A DNA stretch of 64,000 nt, from NCBI GenBank assembly GCA_019419505.1, contig DXZS01000020.1, forward strand, positions 124,001 through 188,000. Direction: 5' to 3'. Made by a program: the position numbers and the translations under genes. The notes beneath the pieces were generated by a model, which made no database searches, was not told the DNA's origin, and saw only the letters and a program-made list of their open reading frames with translations. This document shows positions 24,609-33,179 of the stretch, piece after piece; the stretch's first letter is position 1; the number at the start of each line of letters is the position of its first letter. Source of the stretch: Collinsella sp. (lineage in GTDB: Bacteria > Actinomycetota > Coriobacteriia > Coriobacteriales > Coriobacteriaceae).

Positions 24609-25961
24609 TTAGGCGTTCTGCTCGGCAAGGGCCTCCTGCTTGGCGATGGCCTTCTCGGAGATCCTCATAAAGGGCAGGTAGACAACCATGCCGATGACAA
24701 GCTCGAGGGCCTGCCATACGCCGGCGCGCCAGTCAAAGCCCGTGGCAAGCAGGGCGTTAATGACGGGAGGCATGGTCCAAGGCACCTGGGCGATGCAGGG
24801 GCTGATGATGCCCGCGCAGGTCAGGCCATAGGTGATGCCGATGAACAGGTCGGGAAGAAGCACGAACGGAATCATGAGCGGCAGGTTGTACACGACGGGG
24901 TAACCGTAGATGACCGGCTCGTTGATGTTAAACAGGCCAGGAACGATAGCCATCTTGGCAACGGTCTTGGAAGCCTTGTTCTTAGAGAACAGGAAGGTAT
25001 CGAGCAGGAGCATGAGGGTGCAGCCCGAGCCGCCGATAAGGGCGAAGCTGTTGACGATCTGCATGTTCATGTAGTGATCGGGCTGGATGGTGCCGCCGGC
25101 GGCAAAGGTAGCCATGTTGTCGACGATGAGCATGGTCAGGATCGGCTCGACGGTAGCGCCAGAGATGGTGGACTGGTGAATGCCGACGCAGAACAGCAGG
25201 TTCGCAAGAGTGTAGATGAGGATAACAGCCCACGGACCGGCGTTCATGATGCTCTTGAGCGGGTTGGAAATACACGTGGAGATGATGGTGCACAGATCGG
25301 TGCCGGCAAACACGGCGAGCAGCGCTGCGGCAACTGCGAAGATCGAGAGGTTGAGCAGCATCGGGATCATGACGTTAAAGGAGTTGGAGACCGCGGGGGG
25401 CACACCCTCGCCCAGCTTTACTTTAAGCTTCTCGACGCCGGAAATCTTGATGAAGAGCGTGACGGAGAGCAGGGCGATGATAATAGCCGCGAACAGACCG
25501 TTGGTACCGGTGTTGGCAGTCGAAAGGGCGCCCGTGACCTCGGCAGAGGTGATCTTGTCGGTGAGCAGCGGACTCGTGGCGGCAAGCGTGGCGGTGATCT
25601 GCTGCGGCATCATGATAACGAAAGCGGAGATGGCGACGACCACGCAGGCAAGCGGGTTATCGAAGCGCTCGTTCTTAGCGAGGCTGTAGCCGATCAATCC
25701 GGCCAAGACAATGGCAGAGACGTTGAGGGTGCCCAGCGTAATTGCCGAACCCCAGGTCTGAAGATTGGCAAGACCCGCCGCATCGAGCGGGAACAGAGGG
25801 AACACGACGTTGTTAATAAGAACCGCGATACCCGCAAGGATATAGAGCGGCGTGATGGTTGCGAAGGCATCGCGCAGGGAACGCAGGTGAACCTGGTTTC
25901 CCACCTTCGCAGAGACCTCGGCAAATTTGTCGAGGAAGCTCTTTCCGTTTTCACTGGCCAT
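24609..25961 (-). CDS. PTS cellobiose-type EIIC permease
   Basis: 450 residues with about ten membrane segments, the Lac/Cel EIIC family. The N-terminal MASENGKSFLDKFAEVSAKV is a typical amphipathic leader. The later LFNINEPVIYGYPVVYN is the signature sugar-binding loop, with the conserved NEP. It forms the translocation channel for a beta-glucoside, phosphorylated on entry. It sits between the GH1 gene upstream and EIIB downstream. Confidence 0.95.
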   Translation of the reverse strand: MASENGKSFLDKFAEVSAKVGNQVHLRSLRDAFATITPLYILAGIAVLINNVVFPLFPLDAAGLANLQTWGSAITLGTLNVSAIVLAGLIGYSLAKNERFDNPLACVVVAISAFVIMMPQQITATLAATSPLLTDKITSAEVTGALSTANTGTNGLFAAIIIALLSVTLFIKISGVEKLKVKLGEGVPPAVSNSFNVMIPMLLNLSIFAVAAALLAVFAGTDLCTIISTCISNPLKSIMNAGPWAVILIYTLANLLFCVGIHQSTISGATVEPILTMLIVDNMATFAAGGTIQPDHYMNMQIVNSFALIGGSGCTLMLLLDTFLFSKNKASKTVAKMAIVPGLFNINEPVIYGYPVVYNLPLMIPFVLLPDLFIGITYGLTCAGIISPCIAQVPWTMPPVINALLATGFDWRAGVWQALELVIGMVVYLPFMRISEKAIAKQEALAEQNA

Positions 25962-26081
25962 GATTGCTCCTAACTATCAAATCCGGCCTTTTCCTATGCG
26001 CACGGTGGTCTGTCGCCCTTTGCCACCAGATGTGCCATGTTTTGCGCGCGGCGGCGCGCGGTCTGGGCGCTCGCCCGGTCG

Positions 26082-27482
26082 CTAGTCAACCACGTGGGTC
26101 GTTGCGACCTGCTTGAGCCAAGCTGCAGACTTCTTAAGGCGGCGCTTGTAGCCGTCCATGAGGTCGACCTCGACAAAGCCGTAACGGTTCTTAAAGGCAT
26201 TAGCCCAAGACCAGTTATCGATGACGGCCCAATAATGGTATCCGCGGCATTTGGCGCCCTCGGCGATTGCCTTGGCAACCCACTCCAGGTGCTGGCGCAC
26301 AAAGTCGACGCGGTAGTCGTCCTGAATGGTCCCTTCGGCGTCACGGTTCTTGTATTCGTCCATGATGCCGATACCGTTCTCGGATACAAACCACTCAAGA
26401 TCGGGGTAGTTCTTAGCGCAGTCCATGCCAAAGTCGTAGAGGCCCTGCGGGTAGATTTCCCAGCCGCGGCTCTCGTTCATAACGGCGTCGGGCCATACGT
26501 ACTCGTCGGCAAAGTGCGGCAGACCGTACTGGTCGATCTTGCTCGCCGGAGCCTGAACGCGCGTGGGATGGTAGTAGTTACAACCGAGCCAGTCGACAAC
26601 GCCCTGCTTGAGGATCTCTTGGTCGCCGGCACGGAACGGAAGTTTAACGCCGCCCTCGGCCAGGCTGTCGAGCACGTCGGCGGGAAGCTCGCCCTTGGTA
26701 ATAAGGTCGAGCCACCAGCGATTGTTGATACCGCTGGTCATACGCACGGCCTCGAGGTCTGCCTCGCTGGGGTTCTCCTTGGTATAGACCGGGGTAAAGC
26801 AGTTGATCATGCCGATCTTGGCGTCGGCGCGAACGGCGCCCTCGTCATAGGCGCGGCGGTAGTTGGCCACAGCCAGCGCGTGCGCCAGCGAGATGTGATA
26901 CTGCACGGTGCGGGCGCGGTTATAGTCATGGAGCTGCGGGTACCACACGCCCTCCTGATAGCGCTGCTCGGGCTCGACGATGGGCTCGTTAAAGGTGAAC
27001 CAGTACTTGATCTCCTGGCCAAACTCGCGGAAGGCAACGTCGGCGTAATGAGCGTACGCCTCGACGACCTCACGGCTCTCCCAACCACCACGGTCAAAGA
27101 GGTAGGTAGGCATGTCAAAGTGGTACAGGTTGACGAACGGCTCCAGGCCGGCCTCGCGAGAGGCACGGAACAGCTCGTGATACCACGCGGCGCCCTCCTC
27201 ATTGAGGTTGCCGTTAGCATCGAGCAGGCGACTCCACTGGATGGAGGTGCGGTAGGTATCCAGGCCCAAGTCCTTCAAAATGCGAAGGTCCTCCTGGTAT
27301 TTAGCCATAAAGTCATTGCCAGCATAAGAGCCAACGCGGTTATAGAACGAATCCAGATCCTGGATGGACCAGGTATCCCACAGGTTCTCGAGCTTGCCGC
27401 CCTGGTTCCACTGACCCTCAGTCTGCGGGCCGGACATAGCGGCGCCAAAGAAGAAGTCACGGGGCAGCTGATACTGAGCCAT
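26082..27482 (-). CDS. Glycoside hydrolase family 1, probable 6-phospho-beta-glucosidase
   Basis: 466 residues. The acid/base Glu166 lies in TFNEPI and the nucleophile Glu368 in WFVSENGIG, both standard for GH1 retaining enzymes. The N-terminus is the usual FFFGAAMSGPQTEG. It is the first gene of an operon with PTS EIIC, EIIB and EIIA, so it should cleave the imported phosphorylated beta-glucoside, releasing glucose-6-phosphate. The start is MAQYQLP; the frame is open 41 codons upstream, but that part carries a palindrome. It is probably controlled by the divergent GntR regulator. Confidence 0.95.
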   Translation of the reverse strand: MAQYQLPRDFFFGAAMSGPQTEGQWNQGGKLENLWDTWSIQDLDSFYNRVGSYAGNDFMAKYQEDLRILKDLGLDTYRTSIQWSRLLDANGNLNEEGAAWYHELFRASREAGLEPFVNLYHFDMPTYLFDRGGWESREVVEAYAHYADVAFREFGQEIKYWFTFNEPIVEPEQRYQEGVWYPQLHDYNRARTVQYHISLAHALAVANYRRAYDEGAVRADAKIGMINCFTPVYTKENPSEADLEAVRMTSGINNRWWLDLITKGELPADVLDSLAEGGVKLPFRAGDQEILKQGVVDWLGCNYYHPTRVQAPASKIDQYGLPHFADEYVWPDAVMNESRGWEIYPQGLYDFGMDCAKNYPDLEWFVSENGIGIMDEYKNRDAEGTIQDDYRVDFVRQHLEWVAKAIAEGAKCRGYHYWAVIDNWSWANAFKNRYGFVEVDLMDGYKRRLKKSAAWLKQVATTHVVD

Positions 27483-27648
27483 CAAAGTCCTCGCTTTCGT
27501 GTCTAGAGCTTTCGGTTGGAGACGGGTTTGCTTTGGCAAGTTATCCGGCGCGGGCGCGCACCGGTTATCCAGATATCCAGCCCGCCAAAACAAAACCGTC
27601 CCCAAACGGTCGGCCCTGCCGGCGGCAGGGTTCCGTTCGTTGCGTACA

Positions 27649-27676
27649 ACTATAGCGCTCTAATTTCTAAAGTAAA
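27649..27676 (-). promoter_or_regulatory. Predicted promoter of the beta-glucoside operon
   Basis: On the minus strand, TTTACT (27676 to 27671), a 16-base spacer and TATAGT (27654 to 27649). It lies about 170 bases before the GH1 start, in the region shared with the divergent GntR gene. The AT-rich block is conspicuous in this GC-rich DNA. Confidence 0.55.
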
Positions 27677-27784
27677 GCGTCTTTTTGTTTTTTCTTTCTC
27701 GGACTTCTTATATAAAAGTAATATGGGTGCCTCGTTGGGGGTTATACTTACTTGCGTATTCTTATATGTCGGAAAGGAGGTTCC

Positions 27785-28504
27785 ATGATTCCCAAATACG
27801 AGGCGATAGCTGCAGATATCCGTCGAAGCATCGAGGATGGCGCTCTTAAACCGGGCGACAAGCTACCCACCGTCGTTGAGTTCTGTGAGCTCTATAGCGT
27901 TTCCAAAATCACCGTCAAACGAGCTATCGAGCAGATCACCGAAGAGGGTCTTGTTACCAGCCGGCGCGGATCGGGCACCTACGTTAAAGACACGGCGGGG
28001 CTTCCCGACAAGGCGTTTTTCCAGGGCAAGAACGACCGCGCCCAGGGCTTTTCGTATGAGCACCGCGGGGAGAAGGTAACCTCGGTGGTCTACGATTTCT
28101 CGATTGTCAATCCACCGGCAGAGGTTGCGACTCAGCTGGGAATTGCCGAGGATGACTTTGCCTATCACATCGTGCGCGTGCGCCAGGTCGACGAGAAGCC
28201 CATCGTTATCGAGTACACCTACATGCCCCTCGAGCTGATTCCGGGCCTTAAAAAGAAAGACCTGTATGGATCGGTCTACAGCTTCATCCGCGAGCAATGC
28301 GGGCTGAAGATTTCGAGCTTCCACCGCACCATTCGCGCCGTAGCGGCAACCGAGGAAGAGGCTGAGCGCCTGGACACCAAACCCGGCTCTCCCCTGCTCG
28401 AGCTCAACCAGATTGGCTTTTTGGATAGCGGCACCGCCTTTGAGCATTCGATCTCGCGCAACGTTGGTGACCGCTTTGAGCTGCACAACGTAACGTTGGC
28501 ATAG
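27785..28504 (+). CDS. GntR/HutC family regulator (UTRA sensor domain)
   Basis: 239 residues. The N-terminal winged helix (residues 1-70) includes KPGDKLPTVVEFCELYSVSKITVKRAIEQ, ending with the wing SRRGSGTYV. The C-terminal UTRA domain binds a phosphorylated sugar or related effector. It has an AAAGGAGG site five bases before the ATG. It is divergent from the GH1-PTS operon across 300 bases, so it is the likely repressor, relieved by a sugar phosphate (context inference). Confidence 0.93.
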   Translation: MIPKYEAIAADIRRSIEDGALKPGDKLPTVVEFCELYSVSKITVKRAIEQITEEGLVTSRRGSGTYVKDTAGLPDKAFFQGKNDRAQGFSYEHRGEKVTSVVYDFSIVNPPAEVATQLGIAEDDFAYHIVRVRQVDEKPIVIEYTYMPLELIPGLKKKDLYGSVYSFIREQCGLKISSFHRTIRAVAATEEEAERLDTKPGSPLLELNQIGFLDSGTAFEHSISRNVGDRFELHNVTLA

Positions 28505-28577
28505 TTTTGTAGTCATGCGGGCGCTCGTTATGGCTCGTTTAGAGTGGGCAACCGCACAACACCATGGGGGTATGAAC

Positions 28578-29510
28578 ATGTCCGATTTGATTAAACTGAC
28601 GCCGATCTTCCACGAGAAGATCTGGGGCGGCCGCCAGCTCGAAACCGTATTTGGTTACGACATTCCCGAGGGTCCCATCGGTGAGTGCTGGGCTATCTCG
28701 GCCCATCCCAACGGCGACTGCCAGATTGCGGAGGGCCCGTATGCCGGCCACACGCTGTCGTGGCTGTGGGCCGAGCACCGTGAGCTCTTTGGCAACTGCG
28801 AGGGCAAGGAGTTCCCGCTGCTCATTAAGATTCTGGACGCCAAGGACGACCTTTCGATCCAGATTCACCCCAACGACGAGTACGCTGCCGAGCACGAGAA
28901 CGGCAGCCTGGGCAAGACCGAGTGCTGGTATGTGCTGGACTGCGAGCCCGGCGCCACGATCATCGTCGGACAGCGCGCCAAGGACCGCGCCGAGGCAGCA
29001 CAGATGATCGAGGACGGCCGCTGGGACGAGATGCTCAACGTGCTGCCGATTCACAAGGGCGACTTTTTCCAGATTGACTCCGGTACCGTGCACGCCATCA
29101 AGACCGGTACGCTCATTTTGGAGACGCAGCAGTCGAGCGATGTGACCTATCGCCTGTACGACTACGACCGCCCCGGCACCGACGGCAAGCTGCGCCCGCT
29201 GCATATTGAGCAGAGCCTCGACTGCATCGATTTTGATGTTCAGGCGCCGACCGACGGCACCGTGACCGCGCCCGAGGTCGACGGCGTGACCGAGCTCGAG
29301 TCCAATCCCTGCTACACCGTCGATCGTGTGCGTGTCGACGGCAGCAAGACCCTCGACCAGCGCTGGCCCTTCATGTGCCTGTCGGTCATCAACGGCGAAG
29401 GCACCGTCTGCGGCGACCCCGTCCACAAGGGAAGCCACCTGCTGGCCCCGAGCACCGTCAGCTCCATCGACCTCGAAGGCAAGATGGAACTGATTATTAG
29501 CCACCTGTAG
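28578..29510 (+). CDS. manA: Mannose-6-phosphate isomerase, class I
   Basis: 310 residues, a cupin-fold zinc enzyme interconverting mannose-6-P and fructose-6-P. Zinc ligands lie in SIQIHPNDEYA and in the Glu/His segment GTVHAIKTGTLILETQQSSDVTYRLYDY. The N-terminal TPIFHEKIWGGRQL is typical. The start is the second of two close ATGs, because GGGGG lies seven bases before it. It sits 70 bases after the GntR regulator on the same strand and could be a member of that unit. Confidence 0.93.
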   Translation: MSDLIKLTPIFHEKIWGGRQLETVFGYDIPEGPIGECWAISAHPNGDCQIAEGPYAGHTLSWLWAEHRELFGNCEGKEFPLLIKILDAKDDLSIQIHPNDEYAAEHENGSLGKTECWYVLDCEPGATIIVGQRAKDRAEAAQMIEDGRWDEMLNVLPIHKGDFFQIDSGTVHAIKTGTLILETQQSSDVTYRLYDYDRPGTDGKLRPLHIEQSLDCIDFDVQAPTDGTVTAPEVDGVTELESNPCYTVDRVRVDGSKTLDQRWPFMCLSVINGEGTVCGDPVHKGSHLLAPSTVSSIDLEGKMELIISHL

Positions 29511-29528
29511 GTCACTGGTACCCGAGTG

Positions 29529-29655
29529 CTCGCCGGGATGGGCGCGGGGTTTGATCGCCTGCTCGGGCAGTCCTGCTCGCACGGAGAGCACATTAAGTGC
29601 TCTCCGGCTCGTGCGGAACTCGCGATCGACCAAACCCCGCGCCCATCCCGGCGAG
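29529..29655 (-). ncRNA. Structured element A: conserved core within a 25-bp stem
   Basis: Arms of 25 bases (29529-29553 and 29631-29655) pair perfectly. Read on the minus strand, the core carries GATCGCGAGTTCCGCACG, a hairpin GGAGAGCAC-TTAAT-GTGCTCTCC (29583-29605) and AGCAGGACTGCCCGAGCAGG. The same core occurs in element B on the other strand, with different outer arms and two compensated changes in the hairpin. It lies 18 bases past the manA stop, antisense to it. It may be an actinobacterial RNA motif; the Collinsella-1 RNA described from comparative genomics is one candidate I cannot check. Confidence 0.6.
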
Positions 29656-29685
29656 CCTCTGGCTAGCAACAACAACCCAAACGCA

Positions 29686-29725
29686 AGTAGGGGCTCCCCC
29701 GCCCATCAACGGGGGAGCCCCTACT
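29686..29725. terminator. Strong hairpin between elements A and B
   Basis: A perfect 16-bp stem AGTAGGGGCTCCCCCG (29686-29701) and its complement (29710-29725), with an eight-base loop. It is located between convergent manA and pcrA. It lacks a good T run on either side, so it is only a possible terminator. Confidence 0.55.
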
Positions 29726-29807
29726 CGTATCTATATATCAGCCCACCCGGCTCTCCAGACCAAAAAGCGAACGAGCAGAGCGATGTTCGTCCAGCAACGT
29801 TACCCAA

Positions 29808-29937
29808 GGACCTGGGCGGGTGTATGGGGCAACATCGATCGCGAGTTCCGCACGCAAAGGAGGCCACTTAATGTGGCCTCCGTCTTGCGCAGGACTGTCC
29901 GAGCAGGTGATGTTGCCCCATACGCCCGCCCAGGTCC
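29808..29937 (+). ncRNA. Structured element B: conserved core within a 29-bp stem
   Basis: Arms 29808-29836 and 29909-29937 pair over 29 bases with a single G-U. The core begins GATCGCGAGTTCCGCACG, then the hairpin GGAGGCCAC-TTAAT-GTGGCCTCC (29859-29881), then GCAGGACTGTCCGAGCAGG. It ends eight bases before the pcrA stop and is antisense to pcrA transcription. Compared with element A the core is nearly identical while the arms are unrelated, which points to selection on structure. Confidence 0.6.
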
Positions 29938-29944
29938 GCCGGGA

Positions 29945-32845
29945 TCACGACAGCTTGACGATCGGTGCAAAACCTTTCATCAGCTTTTTGGTCTGGCCGG
30001 TTTTTTCGAACTGGACCTCGATCATGTCTCCGGCGACCGAGATCACGGTACCGGTGCCAAAGGTCTTGTGGCTCACGGTATCGCCCGCGGCAAAGTCCTG
30101 TGACGCGCTGGCGCGATCGACCTTGCGCTCCACCGTCGGCGACACCTTGGACGACGGCTTTTTAGCTCGCGGCGCGCCCGAACCAAAGGTCGAGGCAACA
30201 CGGCCGGCGTCGGGCGAAACCCCGCGATGGCGCTCGGTGCCATAGGTGCTGCCACCAAAGAAATCGTCGAAGCTCGATCCGCCGCGCGAACCGGAACCGC
30301 CGGTCGAGCGCGTATGCGAACCGAACACCTTGCCGCCATACATATCCGAGCCCATGCCCGAGCCAAAGGTGCCGTGACGGTCGCCGCGCTTCTCCCAGCC
30401 CGTGCCCTCAAAACCGGCAGAACCGATACCGCTAAACTCGATATCCTCAAACGGAATCTCGTTGAGGAAACGAGAGCGCGGGTTGGCAGAGGTCGAGCCG
30501 TAGGTGCGACGCGTGGCCGCATAGGTCAGGAACAGGCGCTTACGGGCACGCGTGATGGCAACGTAGGCCAGGCGACGCTCCTCCTCGAGCTTGCCCGGAT
30601 CATCGCTGCCGCCAAAGTCGTGCACGTGCGGGAAGATGCCCTCCTCCATGCCGGCCACGAACACCGCCGGGAACTCCAGGCCCTTGGCGGAGTGGATGGT
30701 CATCATGGTAATGGCATGCGTCTCGCCGGCCAGGGAATCCAAGTCGGAGCGCAGGGCCAGCCACTCCATGAGAGCAGGAAGCGCCTTACAGGTGAGCGGA
30801 CCGTAGGTGCGCTCGATCTCGTCGGCATGCACGGCACCCGCCGGCATCTCCGTCGGCGCGGCATACGCGTTGCCCGCAATGGCGGCAGCCAGGGCATCCT
30901 GCGGCGAGAGCGCCGGGGCGGCTAGGCTATCGAGCGGATTGGAACCTGCGGCATCACGCGCGCCAACGAGCGCCTCAAACGAGGATACCGGGGCAGACGG
31001 TCCCGGCTCGGGCGCAGGTGCGCTCACCACGACGGGCTCGGGCTCGGCGCCGGCAGGCACGTCGGCAACACCGGCCGCGCGCAGCTCCTCTAAGCTCTCG
31101 AGCGTACCCTCGATATCCTCGTGCGTCTCCTCAAATTCGGCGGCCACGCCCAGGAATTCCTGGATGTTCTCGGCGCGGCTCTCGGCCTCCATGGTGCCCT
31201 CGGCGCGAAAGGCCTGCAGCAGGCCCGTCTTGTCGACAATCATCTCGACAACGTCCTTGAGCTCGCCGTCCATGCGGCGGCCCTCGCGCACCAGCGACAC
31301 AAAGCTCGACAGGCCATTGCGGACCTTGGCGCTAAACATGCCCGTCTCGGCGCACGCGATCTCGCAGGCTTGGAAGAACGAGCAGCGGTTGTCGCGCGCC
31401 AGCTGCTCGATCTTTTGAATCGAGGTGGAGCCGATGCCGCGGCGCGGCGTGTTGATGACGCGCTTGACGCTCATCTCGTCGGCCGGGTTCACGATCATCT
31501 TGAGGTAGGCCATGACGTCGCGAATCTCGGCGCGGTCGAAGAATCGCGTGCCGCCGACGATCTTGTAGGGCACGCCCGCGCGCAGGAACATATCTTCGAG
31601 GATACGCGACTGGGCGTTGGTGCGGTAGAACACGGCGATATCGTCGTAGCTTGTACCCTTGGCATGCAGCTTTTCGATCTCGCCGGCAATCCAGCGACCT
31701 TCGTCGCGCTCGTCGCTTGCCTGGAAAGCCTGAATCTTCTCGCCATCGCCCTCGGCCGTAAACAGGCGCTTGTCCTTGCGCTGCGAGTTGTGACGCACCA
31801 CGGCGTTGGCGGCGCTCAGGATATGACCCGTAGAGCGATAGTTCTGCTCCAGCTTGACGGTCTTGCAGTTTTTAAAGTCCTGCTCAAAGTCCAGGATGTT
31901 GGTGATGTCGGCGCCACGCCAGCTGTAAATGGACTGGTCGTCGTCGCCCACGACCATGAGGTTTTGGTACTTGGCGGCCAGCAGGTTGGCGATCTCGTAC
32001 TGGACGTGGTTGGTGTCCTGATACTCGTCGACGCTAATGTAGCGGAAGCGCTCCTGGTACTTGTCGAGCACCTCGGGGCGGGTGCGCAGTAGCTCGAGCG
32101 TGCGCACGAGCAGGTCGTCGAAGTCCATCGCGTTGGCGGCGCGCAGGCGGCGCTCCAGCTCCAGGTAGACTTGCGCGGCCTTTTTGTCGTTGGGGCTATC
32201 GGCGCTCTTGAGCATGTCCTCGGGCCCGATCATGGCGTTTTTGGCCGAGCTGATCTTGCTGCGGATCATGTTGATGGGGAACTGCTTTTGCTCGATACCG
32301 AGCGCCTGCATAATGTCGCGCACCATGCGCTTTGAGTCATCGTCATCGTAGATGGTGAACTGACCGGTGTATCCCAGCAGGTCGGCGTCCTCGCGCAGCA
32401 TGCGCACGCACATGGCATGGAAGGTGCACACCCACATGCCACGAGTGCCGCTGGGGATGAGTGCCGCCAGACGCTCGCGCATCTCGGCCGCAGCCTTGTT
32501 GGTAAACGTAATGGCAAGAACCTGCCAAGGCTTAACGCCCAGGTCGCCGAGCATATGTGCGATGCGGAAGGTCAAGACGCGGGTCTTGCCCGAGCCGGCG
32601 CCGGCGAGCACCAGCAACGGGCCCTCGGTGGACAGGACCGCCTCGCGCTGGGCGGGATTAAGGCTGTCGATGTCGACGAGCGGCTTGATAGGCTTGGGCG
32701 CCGGCGCGGGAGCGTCATAGATGTCGAGCGGAACGAGCTCGGGCTCCGGCGCAGCAGGGGCGGTGTATGCATCGAGCGGCACGGGTTCCGGCGCGGGCGG
32801 CACAGGTACCGCGACATTCTTTTCCCAGGGCAAGGGCTGGGTCAT
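29945..32845 (-). CDS. pcrA: ATP-dependent DNA helicase PcrA/UvrD
   Basis: 966 residues, superfamily 1A 3'-5' helicase for repair and plasmid replication. Walker A is AGAGSGKTRVLTFR, followed by YQDTNHVQYEIA (motif II region), VGDDDQSIYSWRGA (motif III) and VAITRARKRLFLTYA (motif VI). The C-terminal tail ends in VSHKTFGTGTVISV, the PcrA RNA-polymerase-binding Tudor-like domain. It is longer than typical (about 720-780): an N-terminal Pro/Glu/Ala-rich extension of about 80 residues and a Pro/Ala-rich insertion at about 585-680 account for the excess. The start is MTQPLPWEK. Confidence 0.95.
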   Translation of the reverse strand: MTQPLPWEKNVAVPVPPAPEPVPLDAYTAPAAPEPELVPLDIYDAPAPAPKPIKPLVDIDSLNPAQREAVLSTEGPLLVLAGAGSGKTRVLTFRIAHMLGDLGVKPWQVLAITFTNKAAAEMRERLAALIPSGTRGMWVCTFHAMCVRMLREDADLLGYTGQFTIYDDDDSKRMVRDIMQALGIEQKQFPINMIRSKISSAKNAMIGPEDMLKSADSPNDKKAAQVYLELERRLRAANAMDFDDLLVRTLELLRTRPEVLDKYQERFRYISVDEYQDTNHVQYEIANLLAAKYQNLMVVGDDDQSIYSWRGADITNILDFEQDFKNCKTVKLEQNYRSTGHILSAANAVVRHNSQRKDKRLFTAEGDGEKIQAFQASDERDEGRWIAGEIEKLHAKGTSYDDIAVFYRTNAQSRILEDMFLRAGVPYKIVGGTRFFDRAEIRDVMAYLKMIVNPADEMSVKRVINTPRRGIGSTSIQKIEQLARDNRCSFFQACEIACAETGMFSAKVRNGLSSFVSLVREGRRMDGELKDVVEMIVDKTGLLQAFRAEGTMEAESRAENIQEFLGVAAEFEETHEDIEGTLESLEELRAAGVADVPAGAEPEPVVVSAPAPEPGPSAPVSSFEALVGARDAAGSNPLDSLAAPALSPQDALAAAIAGNAYAAPTEMPAGAVHADEIERTYGPLTCKALPALMEWLALRSDLDSLAGETHAITMMTIHSAKGLEFPAVFVAGMEEGIFPHVHDFGGSDDPGKLEEERRLAYVAITRARKRLFLTYAATRRTYGSTSANPRSRFLNEIPFEDIEFSGIGSAGFEGTGWEKRGDRHGTFGSGMGSDMYGGKVFGSHTRSTGGSGSRGGSSFDDFFGGSTYGTERHRGVSPDAGRVASTFGSGAPRAKKPSSKVSPTVERKVDRASASQDFAAGDTVSHKTFGTGTVISVAGDMIEVQFEKTGQTKKLMKGFAPIVKLS

Positions 32846-33092
32846 GGGCGACTCCTCATCTGACGGACGGCGCGCCTGCGGGCAGCGCCATAGTTTGAGC
32901 CGTACCAGTATACCGAGCCGCGCGGACACCGACGCAAATCACACCACGACTCCGTGCGCCACCGTCAGGCCCGCCCAGCGGATTTGGCGCAATGGGGTCA
33001 GGTTACTTTGCACCAATCTATTGACAATCACGAAACCGCCGACGTCGTGGCAGCAGCAGCGAGCGGCGGCCAGGGCGAACAAATTGGCATGA
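32846..33092. other. Gap upstream of pcrA
   Basis: A stretch with no gene. It should hold the pcrA promoter (minus strand) and includes the inverted copy of the short repeat GGGGTCAGGTTACTTTGCAC at 32996-33015. Nothing else is recognised. Confidence 0.4.
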
Positions 33093-33135
33093 AAAAGGGG
33101 GCAGCATAGACCTTTTGGTCTATGCTGCCCCCTTT
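33091..33135 (-). terminator. Terminator of uppP
   Basis: A perfect 19-bp stem AAAGGGGGCAGCATAGACC-tttt-GGTCTATGCTGCCCCCTTT, with T runs on the minus strand. It lies 45 bases past the uppP stop. Confidence 0.92.
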
Positions 33136-33179
33136 GAATGACAAGTTGTCGCCCCGGCCGCCGCGCAGCGTCGACTAAG

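Noticed and set aside
23838..25973. 711-codon open frame on the plus strand across the PTS genes
   Set aside because: Antisense shadow of EIIA, EIIB and EIIC with His/Gly/Asp-rich nonsense composition.
29686..29725. Part of elements A and B
   Set aside because: It is a separate perfect hairpin with its own arms and none of the conserved core.
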